Assembly: GCA_002254335.1 (NCBI GenBank)
Contig: NIVA01000091.1
Location: 1 to 8,051, forward strand
Length of the DNA: 8,051 nucleotides
Reading direction: 5' to 3'
DNA from: Bacteroidetes bacterium 4572_114
GTDB lineage: Bacteria > Bacteroidota > Bacteroidia > Bacteroidales > 4484-276
Positions 1 through 5,834 of this stretch are shown piece by piece (position 1 is the first letter of the stretch; every line of letters starts with the position of its first letter). Under the pieces are notes generated by a model. It was not told where the DNA came from. It searched no databases and was given only the letters and a program-made list of their open reading frames with translations. The translations under genes were made by a program, and so were the position numbers.

Positions 1-429
1 GCAAAGCAGGTCGCGGATGGTCATGTTTGCGGTAACATAGGGGTCGTAGAGTTTAAACCAGGGGATGTGATCGGTTACTTTGTCCTGCCAGGATATTTTG
101 CCCTCGTCCACCAAAATTGCCAGGGCTGCCGCAGTAAATGCCTTGGTGTTTGAAGCGATAGGAAACATGGTTTTGCTGTCAACAGGGCTGTCTTTCCTGA
201 TATCTTTTTGACCATAGCCCTCGGCCAATAATATCTGCCCATCCTTGATAATGCCGATGGCCAGGCCAGGTACATCCCAGTCAAGACGTGCGTTTTCATA
301 ATATTCATTCAGTTCTTTGAGTTGTTTTTTGTAATTGTTTTTTTGTGCATTTAGGCTTAATGTAAAGCAAAAAACCATCAGGATGATTAGTGTGCTACCT
401 CGTACTGCTTTTGAAATAAAATTTCTCAT
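1..429 (-). CDS. Serine hydrolase, class C beta-lactamase family (5' part only)
   Basis: The gene reads leftward and leaves the window after 143 codons. It begins MRNFISKAVRGSTLIILMVF, a signal peptide whose hydrophobic core ends near LNAQ (residue 29), so the product is probably exported to the periplasm. Residues 52-73 (DVPGLAIGIIKDG, then LLAEGYG) and the IASNTKAFTAAAL segment are typical of the beta-lactamase/transpeptidase-like fold. S93-N-T-K96 is the SxxK motif and S93 is the expected nucleophile. The visible part ends MTIRDLLC, where this family usually continues HRTG. Members include esterases, peptidases and penicillin-binding-protein-like enzymes, so the substrate cannot be named. 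The ATG at 429-427 is chosen because the signal peptide follows it directly. No TAnnTTTG box lies in the 173-bp spacer upstream, so it may be read through from the sirtuin-like gene. The family call is firm; the exact activity is unknown. Confidence 0.9.
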   Translation of the reverse strand, partial: MRNFISKAVRGSTLIILMVFCFTLSLNAQKNNYKKQLKELNEYYENARLDWDVPGLAIGIIKDGQILLAEGYGQKDIRKDSPVDSKTMFPIASNTKAFTAAALAILVDEGKISWQDKVTDHIPWFKLYDPYVTANMTIRDLLC

Positions 430-445
430 AGTTATCAATCCCGTA

Positions 446-463
446 TCCCGAAAGCTTTCGGGA
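446..463. repeat. Perfect 18-bp palindrome in the serine hydrolase leader
   Basis: TCCCGAAAGCTTTCGGGA is its own reverse complement. It lies 16 nt upstream of the serine hydrolase ATG, so if transcribed it would form a hairpin just before the start codon. A second small inverted repeat (gggga-tt-tcccc, 465-476) follows directly. From memory, short palindromes of this style are dispersed between genes in Bacteroidota; that is recall and was not searched. There is no T-run, so it is not a terminator. Confidence 0.7.
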
Positions 464-513
464 GGGGGATTTCCCCGTAAGAACAGGGCAGGCACTTCGC
501 TCAACTGTGGGGC

Positions 514-610
514 TTCAATGATTCAATGATTCAATGCTTCGATCCTTATCGCATTATCGCCTTATTTCCTTATCGCCTTATTTTACATACTCCACTACTC
601 CACTACTCCA
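514..610. repeat. Three adjacent tandem arrays with an 8-bp period
   Basis: Three short arrays with different units all step by 8 bp. 514-537 is three copies of ttcaatga (the last ends in c). 544-583 is five units in register: ccttatcg, cattatcg, ccttattt, ccttatcg, ccttattt. 590-610 is ctccacta twice plus ctcca. The last array overlaps the end of the sirtuin-like gene, whose TAG (603-605, minus strand) lies inside its second unit. No promoter or terminator is visible in the 430-602 spacer. Confidence 0.85.
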
Positions 611-1307
611 ATTCTGCTATCTTCTCCAAAAGTTCAACCATCACCTTACCTGCCTTTCCTTGAAGGTGGATATCAGTTACATAATCAGTATATCTCGATG
701 ATTCGGGGTTAACTTCGATAATTGATCCGCATTTGACACATAATAAATGATCATGATGATGTCCTTCATCTAATTCAAATACAGATATACCATTTTCAAA
801 ATGGTGACGAATGACTAAAATAAAATCCGGTTTGATCAGGCTGTTGCAACTTTCGCAAAGAGGTGGCAGGACATCAAGGTTTAAATCCTTTACTTTGTAG
901 TGCCTGGAGCAGGAAGTGCAAACCAGTTTTTGGGAATTGCCGTGAAATTCATGCACAATGGTATTGCCGGCAGCCTGATGGAGGTTGTCTATATTTTGGG
1001 TGATCACACATTTTAAAATTCCCATTTTTTCGAGTTGTGCCAGGGCAATATGTGCCGGGTTGGGTTTGGCGTTTCCAAAAAAATCGTAAAATATCTCTTT
1101 AATCACTTCCCACGATTCCAGGGGGTTTTGGTGGAAATATCCCAAATCCAATACCTGCGGGTCGTATTTGCTCCATAGCCCCTCGGCCCCCCTGAAAGGC
1201 GGGATGCCACTTTCGACCGAAATGCCGGCCCCGGTAAATGCTACCAGATATTTGGAGTCCTTAATATAGTTGGCGGCCAGTTCTAATTTATTATCCTGAT
1301 TTTGCAT
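603..1307 (-). CDS. Chimeric sirtuin (SIR2) carrying an internal Fur metal-binding segment
   Basis: The 234-residue protein starts as a class III bacterial sirtuin, an NAD-dependent lysine deacylase family. It has GAGIS (26-30), a GIPPFRG-type loop (34-40), TQNIDNLH (103-110), HGN with the expected catalytic H122, and zinc-ribbon cysteines C130, C133, C151 and C154. After LIKPDFI (157-163) a sirtuin should continue FFGE..P and later show GTS, completing the NAD pocket. Instead residues 164-195 read as the Fur dimerisation/metal domain: RHHFENG, SVFELDEG, HHHDH (183-187) and CVKCG (190-194). From about IIEVNP (196-201) the sirtuin C-terminus resumes with YTDYVTDIHLQGKAG. The frame is open throughout. 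The replaced part is normally near 50 residues, so this is a swap with net shortening. Ordinary NAD-dependent deacylation is unlikely. The ATG at 1307 sits 26 nt after a TATCTTTG box. It could be an inactive gene, a new metal-binding protein, or an artefact. Confidence 0.88.
   Translation of the reverse strand: MQNQDNKLELAANYIKDSKYLVAFTGAGISVESGIPPFRGAEGLWSKYDPQVLDLGYFHQNPLESWEVIKEIFYDFFGNAKPNPAHIALAQLEKMGILKCVITQNIDNLHQAAGNTIVHEFHGNSQKLVCTSCSRHYKVKDLNLDVLPPLCESCNSLIKPDFILVIRHHFENGISVFELDEGHHHDHLLCVKCGSIIEVNPESSRYTDYVTDIHLQGKAGKVMVELLEKIAELE
723..818 (-). other. Fur-derived insert inside the sirtuin gene
   Basis: These 96 bp encode residues 164-195 of the chimera. The translation matches the start of the Fur C-terminal domain: RHHFE, SVFEL, HHHDH, then CxxCG. 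In Fur the His/Asp cluster and the CxxC contribute metal sites. HHHDHLLCVKCG resembles proteobacterial Fur (E. coli has HHHDHLICLDCG), whereas Bacteroidota Fur as I recall it usually has a QHDHLIC form. By hand count the segment is 30/96 GC (31%), against 53/120 (44%) at 841-960 of the same gene. Its edges are fuzzy by a few codons because TTTTATTTT at one side and ATTATCGAA at the other could belong to either parent. Confidence 0.8.
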
Positions 1308-1333
1308 AACAAAAGGTGGTTTTTAATGGCTGA

Positions 1334-1341
1334 CAAAGATA
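1334..1341 (-). promoter_or_regulatory. Promoter -7 box of the sirtuin-Fur gene
   Basis: The minus strand reads TATCTTTG, an exact fit to the Bacteroidota -7 consensus TAnnTTTG, 26 nt ahead of the ATG. This predicts a leader of roughly 15-20 nt. No convincing -33 TTG element is visible at the usual distance. It shares the 171-bp intergenic region with the divergent receptor promoter. Confidence 0.6.
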
Positions 1342-1449
1342 ATTATTTTGGGGTATAGAAGATTGTCCCGAAGTGTAGCAAATGGTAAATATGAAGAAGG
1401 CTTGTAAAGAGTGAACAGCGTGAGATAAATATACCTAACGAAATTCAAT

Positions 1450-1457
1450 TATTTTTG
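1450..1457 (+). promoter_or_regulatory. Promoter -7 box of the glutamate-receptor channel gene
   Basis: TATTTTTG followed by C fits TAnnTTTG and would start transcription near 1463, giving a leader of about 16 nt before the ATG at 1479. The box overlaps an in-frame TTG at 1455, which is the main reason not to start the protein there. A -33 element is not obvious. Confidence 0.55.
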
Positions 1458-1478
1458 CAGCAAAAATTACTTATCATT

Positions 1479-2564
1479 ATGAGGATCTATTGGCAGTTAT
1501 TGATTGGGATATTGATTGTGTTACTGACTATTACGGTAGCCACGGGGCAAACAACAGGCCACACTGATAATAAGCTTATCATCGGGCTTCGCGAATCGCC
1601 ACCGTTTATAATTAAAGAAAATGATAATTACAGCGGGCTGAGCATTGATTTATGGGAAAAAATTGCCAATGACCTTGATATTGAATATGAGTACCGCCAT
1701 TACAACAACCTGGGCCAATTGATTGATGCTATTGCCGAAGGTGAGGTTGCGCTGTCGATAAACCCGATGACCGTTACCAGTGAAAGGTTGCAAAGGTTTA
1801 GCTTTTCGCAACCCTATTTTATTTCAAACCTTGCCATTGCGGTGCATGTACAAGAATCGGCGCATGTTTTGGCGTTTTTGAAGAATTTATTTTCGAGACA
1901 GTTTTTAGAAGTTGTGGTTTTGCTCTTTCTTATCATATTTATTTTTGGGTTAATCTTGTGGTTTGTAGAACGAAGAAAAAACCCTGGGCATTTCGGCAAA
2001 GGGATACGTGGCATTGGTGATGGGATTTGGTGGTCGGCGGTAACTATGACAACGGTAGGATATGGTGATAAAGCGCCCATAACTGGTTTTGGCAGGGCTA
2101 TTTCGATAATATGGATGTTTACTGCGGTGATTATTATTTCGGGGTTTACTGCAAGTATTTCTGCGGCACTGACATACAATAAGTTTCAAACTTCGATATC
2201 AAACATCCACGACCTCCGGAATGTTGCGGTAGGTACTGTGAAAAATTCAAGTAGCGCAGAATTCCTGGATGATTACAAAATAAAATTTAAAGGGTTTGAA
2301 TCACTTAATATGGCCCTCAAAGAATTGGACAATGGCAAATTAAAGGCCGTGGTCTATGATAAACCTTTATTGACCTACCTTATCAATAAGAAAGGGTATC
2401 ATGAAGAGATTGAAATTATCACGAGCGAGAAGAACACGGTTTACTTCAGCTTTTCATCAAGTAATTACACTCTCCTGAAGGAATTAAACCCTTCGTTAAT
2501 TGGTTTTATTGAGTCGCACGAATGGAATAAAATCCTGGACAAATACAACCTTCACGATGATTAG
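1479..2564 (+). CDS. GluR0-like ionotropic glutamate receptor / ligand-gated potassium channel
   Basis: This 361-residue protein has the architecture of prokaryotic glutamate-receptor channels. In order: an N-terminal signal segment (1-24); the first half of a family 3 solute-binding domain (about 31-127); membrane helix FLEVVVLLFLIIFIFGLIL from 142; a pore loop with the potassium filter T192-V-G-Y-G196; a second helix (about 207-231); and the second half of the binding domain to the C-terminus. R103 in the TSERLQRF segment and D294 in AVVYDKP are at places where this fold binds the carboxylate and amino groups of amino acids. It probably sits in the inner membrane, binds an amino acid in the periplasm and gates potassium flow. 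The ligand is not predictable. The ATG is preferred over TTG at 1455 because that codon lies in the promoter box. The EamA gene follows after 11 bp. Confidence 0.9.
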   Translation: MRIYWQLLIGILIVLLTITVATGQTTGHTDNKLIIGLRESPPFIIKENDNYSGLSIDLWEKIANDLDIEYEYRHYNNLGQLIDAIAEGEVALSINPMTVTSERLQRFSFSQPYFISNLAIAVHVQESAHVLAFLKNLFSRQFLEVVVLLFLIIFIFGLILWFVERRKNPGHFGKGIRGIGDGIWWSAVTMTTVGYGDKAPITGFGRAISIIWMFTAVIIISGFTASISAALTYNKFQTSISNIHDLRNVAVGTVKNSSSAEFLDDYKIKFKGFESLNMALKELDNGKLKAVVYDKPLLTYLINKKGYHEEIEIITSEKNTVYFSFSSSNYTLLKELNPSLIGFIESHEWNKILDKYNLHDD

Positions 2565-2575
2565 CTTTTATCACT

Positions 2576-3478
2576 GTGAAAATTAACCCACTCTACACAT
2601 ATATCTTTGTAGTCCTGTCGATGGTATTTTGGGGGATGAGTTTTGTTTGGTCCAAAATTGTCCTGCAATATTACGATCCCATAACTACTGTGCTTTTACG
2701 GTTGATTATTTCAACTGTAATTATGTTTATCGGGTTGAAACTGTTCAACCGCTTGCAGAGGTTAGACCGGAAGGATTATAAACTCTTTTTGTTTTCGGCA
2801 CTGTTTAACCCCTTTCTTTATTTTCTTGGCGAAAACTATGGGCTAAAACATTCGTCGGCCACCTTGACCGCTGTCATTATTGCCACCATCCCGGTTTTTA
2901 CGCCCGTGTTGGCCTACTTTCTGCTTAAAGAGCGACTAACAAAATTGAATATATTTGGGTTGTTTATCTCCTTTTTCGGGGTTTTGTTCATGCTGGTAAA
3001 CAGGGACTATTCTTTTAATGTATCACCGGTTGGGATTGCCTGGTTGGCACTGGCCGTGTTGGCGGCAGTTTTTTATTCGGTGTTGCTTAAAAAGCTGGCC
3101 CTAAAATATAACCCGTTCCTCATCATTGCCATTCAAAACCTAATTGGGGCAATATACTTTATGCCACTGTTTTTTATCTTCGATTTTAAGCGATTTATCC
3201 AGGTTGTGCCAAATACAGAGTTGGTAACTTCATTGCTGTTGCTGGCAATATTTGCTTCCTCTCTTGCTTACGTCTTTTTCACCATTTCGGCCCGTGAGAT
3301 AGGAATTAGTAAAACCAATCTCTTTGCTAACCTGATCCCGGTTTTTACAGCTATATTTGCCTTCTTTATCTTAAAGGAAGATTTTGACATAAGAAAAATT
3401 ACCGGCATGATCATCGTTATCGGGGGCGTGTTTTTGTCGCAGGTGAACAGGAGAAAGAAGTTATTTGGTGGTCATTGA
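2576..3478 (+). CDS. EamA/DMT-family transporter
   Basis: A 300-residue, very hydrophobic protein with two tandem EamA domains, about residues 9-140 and 151-290, giving the usual ten membrane helices. Hallmarks are the N-terminal FWGMSFVWSK, the end of repeat one at LKERLTKLNIFG followed by a helix, and the matching end of repeat two at FILKEDFDIRKITG followed by a helix. Length is normal for the drug/metabolite transporter superfamily, which exports or exchanges small metabolites across the inner membrane; the substrate cannot be told. The start is GTG at 2576, because the first helix begins a few residues later and the next ATG would cut into it. With only 11 bp after the channel gene it is probably on the same transcript. 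Its TGA stop lies inside the first unit of a 22-bp repeat array. Confidence 0.88.
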   Translation: MKINPLYTYIFVVLSMVFWGMSFVWSKIVLQYYDPITTVLLRLIISTVIMFIGLKLFNRLQRLDRKDYKLFLFSALFNPFLYFLGENYGLKHSSATLTAVIIATIPVFTPVLAYFLLKERLTKLNIFGLFISFFGVLFMLVNRDYSFNVSPVGIAWLALAVLAAVFYSVLLKKLALKYNPFLIIAIQNLIGAIYFMPLFFIFDFKRFIQVVPNTELVTSLLLLAIFASSLAYVFFTISAREIGISKTNLFANLIPVFTAIFAFFILKEDFDIRKITGMIIVIGGVFLSQVNRRKKLFGGH

Positions 3479-3580
3479 TGGTCATTTAGGAAGTCGTTGA
3501 TTGTTATTCAGTAAGTCATTGATGGTCATTTGAAAGGTCATTGATTGTCATTTAGGAAGTCATTGATTGTCATTTGTTGG
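3471..3580. repeat. Five-unit, 22-bp degenerate tandem array
   Basis: Five units sit in exact 22-bp register: 3471-3492, 3493-3514, 3515-3536, 3537-3558 and 3559-3580. Each is roughly GTCATTGAT, then G or T, then GTCATTT and a short purine-rich tail (units 1 and 4 end AGGAA). Unit 2 is the most diverged. GTCATT occurs eight times exactly. The first unit carries the stop codon of the EamA gene. There are no spacers between units, so this is not CRISPR. Confidence 0.85.
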
Positions 3581-3600
3581 TAATTTAATAATCCGGTAAT

Positions 3601-3718
3601 AAATTGACACAAAGCAAAACTTGTCCGTATGGATGACCTTTTCCCAATGACACGAAGTAAATGACCTTTTCCCCAATGACGCAAAGCAAATTACCTTTAC
3701 CCAATGACAACAAATAAT
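3601..3718. repeat. Degenerate ~28-bp array, inverted relative to the 22-bp array
   Basis: The units are a long diverged one (about 3601-3642), 3643-3670, 3671-3699 and a partial one from 3700. The shared theme is CCCAATGAC, a CAAAG-like stretch, then AAATGACCTTTT. The reverse complement contains GTCATT twice per unit, the same core as the neighbouring array, so the two blocks face each other around 3581-3600. Each full unit has an ATG in the context CCAATGAC, and the copy in the last unit is the apparent start codon of the next gene. Confidence 0.75.
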
Positions 3719-5557
3719 CACTCCATACGACAAATCGACCCACGTAAATTAATCTGGGCCATGATGGTTTTTGTATTGGCAATAAGTGTGTACGAAAATT
3801 TTCTTAGTCAGGGTTGCAATGCCTGGAAAGAGGTGGTTGCCAGCGATGGAAGGGGATATTATGCTTATCTGCCAGCGGTTTTTGTGTATTCGGAAATAGG
3901 TTTTGAAAAGGTAATAGAAAGGGAAAAAGAGGTTTATCCTTCGGTGCAGGCGGCCAGTTTTATTACGGAAGCAGGTGGAAAACCGGTGAATAAATATTTT
4001 TTGGGGGTAGCTATTTTAATGATGCCATTCTACCTTTTAGGTACATTGCTCAGTTTGCTTTTTGGGTTTTCCCCAGATGGCTACAACAGCATTTATCAGT
4101 TTATGGCAAGCATTTCGGCGCTGTTCTATTTGTTTGTCGGGTTGAATTTCATACGTAAGCTGCTAAACCTATTTAAATTCCAAAGGTACATCATCAACCT
4201 TGTGTTGGTGTTGATTTTGTTCGGCACCAATCTGTTGAGCTATACAGTTTCCGCTCCTGCCATGTCGCATGTTTACTCGTTTGCGGCCATTGCCGGCTTC
4301 ATGTATTTTGCAGCAAGCTACTTTTTAAAGTTGAACAAACACTGTGCATTCCTGACGGTAATGTTCCTGGCCTTGATAGTGCTCATCAGGCCAATAAATG
4401 GTGTTGTGGTATTTATATTACCTGTGCTGGCGCCCGGTTTTAGTCGATTTTTAGAAACCATCAGGGGGTTTTTTAGTTTGGGAAGGTCGTACCTTTTTAT
4501 GTTAACAGGGATTATTTTGGTAATGTTGCAGCCTGTTTGGTGGTACCTTCAAACCGGAAACTGGCTGGTATGGAGTTATAGCGGAGAGGGGTTTTATTTT
4601 TCCAACCCACAAATCTTAAATGTCCTGTTCAGCATCCGAAAAGGGTTTTTTGTTTATGCCCCCATTTGTTTTGTCGCTGTTATCGGCCTTGTCCCGCTTT
4701 ACCGTTCAAATAAACTTAAAGGTGTTTTTACCTTTATGTTCTTATTTATCTATGTCTGGCTGGTTTCATCGTGGTGGAACTGGTATTATGGCGATAGTTA
4801 TGGCCAGCGGGTGTTTATTGATGTTTTTCCTGTTTTTGCAATATTGCTTGCTTTTATGTTTAGATGGATTGCCAATATCAGGTGGCTTAATTCAGCATTA
4901 ATAATCTTTACTTTTATTTTACTTGCGTTAAACCTTTTTCAAACTTGGCAATATAGCCGTGGCATACTTCACCCTTACGCAATGGACAAAGAAAAATATG
5001 CAATGGTTTTTTTGCGTACCGGAGGGCAATATCGTTATATCTTCAACGATTTGGTGGATATCCCCCCGTTCAATACAAATATGGAAGCCCCAATAAGAAG
5101 CTGGACAAATGATTTTGAGCAAGTTGAGGGGCAATGGGTAACAAGTGGAAGGACAACATCGCCGGCGGCGCATAGCGGAAGTTATGTTTCGCTGCTCAAT
5201 AGTAGCCAGCCTTACAGTTCGGCATTGCTGATTACCGGTGATACCTTGCCGGGAATGAAAAAAAACCTCTACGCCGCCGGCAGTGTTTGGGTATTTGAAA
5301 CAAAGGCACTTTCTTCTGTAAAGGCTAAATTGGTGATTTCACTTGCCGACAGTAATGAGAAACCTTATTATTGGAGATCGATGGGCATCGATGAAATGCC
5401 TGTTGCGGAGGCGGGTTACTGGCGCGAAATAAGGTTTGGATTTGCCTTACCGGAGATAAAGGATATTAACGATCAACTCAAGATTTTTATCTGGTACGAA
5501 GGTGAAACAGATATTTTGGTAGATGATTTCGAGATAGAGTTGTTTGGTCAGCGATAA
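3704..5557 (+). CDS. Multi-spanning GT-C-like membrane protein with C-terminal jelly-roll-like domain
   Basis: A 617-residue protein with about ten hydrophobic helices between residues 18 and 440, then a soluble C-terminal region. The first non-cytoplasmic loop has S47-D-G-R-G-Y-Y-A-Y-L-P57; an early acidic residue after helix 1 is where GT-C glycosyltransferases (lipid-phosphate-sugar users) keep a catalytic Asp. A later loop has W357-W-N-W, then G363 and G367-Q-R369, resembling the WxW..G...GxR loop of related membrane glycosyltransferases. From N469 (NDFE, then HSGSYVS) to the end the sequence is beta-rich and ends DILVDDFEIELFG, like carbohydrate-binding-module jelly rolls. An envelope glycan or lipid sugar-transfer role is inferred; acceptor and donor are unknown. 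The start is uncertain: ATG 3704 lies in a repeat unit without a Shine-Dalgarno, and ATG 3761 would drop 19 polar residues. It appears monocistronic. Confidence 0.72.
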   Translation: MTTNNHSIRQIDPRKLIWAMMVFVLAISVYENFLSQGCNAWKEVVASDGRGYYAYLPAVFVYSEIGFEKVIEREKEVYPSVQAASFITEAGGKPVNKYFLGVAILMMPFYLLGTLLSLLFGFSPDGYNSIYQFMASISALFYLFVGLNFIRKLLNLFKFQRYIINLVLVLILFGTNLLSYTVSAPAMSHVYSFAAIAGFMYFAASYFLKLNKHCAFLTVMFLALIVLIRPINGVVVFILPVLAPGFSRFLETIRGFFSLGRSYLFMLTGIILVMLQPVWWYLQTGNWLVWSYSGEGFYFSNPQILNVLFSIRKGFFVYAPICFVAVIGLVPLYRSNKLKGVFTFMFLFIYVWLVSSWWNWYYGDSYGQRVFIDVFPVFAILLAFMFRWIANIRWLNSALIIFTFILLALNLFQTWQYSRGILHPYAMDKEKYAMVFLRTGGQYRYIFNDLVDIPPFNTNMEAPIRSWTNDFEQVEGQWVTSGRTTSPAAHSGSYVSLLNSSQPYSSALLITGDTLPGMKKNLYAAGSVWVFETKALSSVKAKLVISLADSNEKPYYWRSMGIDEMPVAEAGYWREIRFGFALPEIKDINDQLKIFIWYEGETDILVDDFEIELFGQR

Positions 5558-5653
5558 CCACTAAAGGTTTGTGCAATTGAAGTTTTGAACATCGGCATCT
5601 TTCATAATGAGCTAAAATTAAAGGCCACAAGGATTCACAGATGAGGGTGTTGC

Positions 5654-5701
5654 GGCAGGCCCGCCTGTCCGCCCCTGCCCGTTCGGTCAGGCGGGCGTGC
5701 C
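5654..5701. repeat. GC-rich inverted repeat, 14-bp arms
   Basis: Arms 5654-5667 and 5688-5701 pair over 14 bp with one mismatch; the inner nine bases (GCCCGCCTG with CAGGCGGGC) are perfect, around a 20-nt loop. The surroundings (5650-5720) are far richer in GC than the rest of the window and end GACGGGAATGAC, a phrase I recall from dispersed bacterial intergenic repeats. There is no T-run. Between the upstream gene (ends 5557) and this element I see nothing except AT-rich sequence. Confidence 0.7.
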
Positions 5702-5755
5702 GGTACGGACGGGAATGACGTAGTCGGGCAGGGATTGGAGTGGTAGCTTGTTGAA

Positions 5756-5834
5756 ATGCCGGCTGAAGTTTTTGTTGGTGGGCGGAGGCTGACGAAGGAA
5801 GCCCCCGCACCACCTACAAAAAACCAGCCGGCAT
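5756..5834. repeat. 79-bp imperfect long hairpin
   Basis: The outer ten bases are perfectly complementary: ATGCCGGCTG at 5756-5765 and CAGCCGGCAT at 5825-5834. Inside, the arms go on pairing with mismatches (TTTTTGTtGGTG against CACCtACAAAAAA, then a GC-rich inner stem closing near GACGAAGG). It could be a palindromic mobile remnant or a structured RNA. No open reading frame here looks like a protein. From 5835 to the promoter at 5978 the sequence is AT-rich with only a weak hairpin at 5877-5906. Confidence 0.65.

Noticed and set aside
75..308. Minus-strand 77-codon open frame
   Set aside because: It is in a different frame from the serine hydrolase, whose SxxK motif, signal peptide and family segments cover the same DNA.
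723..818. A frameshift producing Fur-like residues by chance
   Set aside because: The segment matches Fur motifs in order (RHHFE, SVFEL, HHHDH, CxxCG) and both flanks are in the same frame; chance cannot give this.
1455..1478. TTG start adding eight residues to the glutamate-receptor channel
   Set aside because: The TTG lies inside the TATTTTTG promoter box; the ATG at 1479 leads directly into the signal segment.
3471..3718. CRISPR array
   Set aside because: Units abut without unique spacers, are degenerate, and no cas gene is present.
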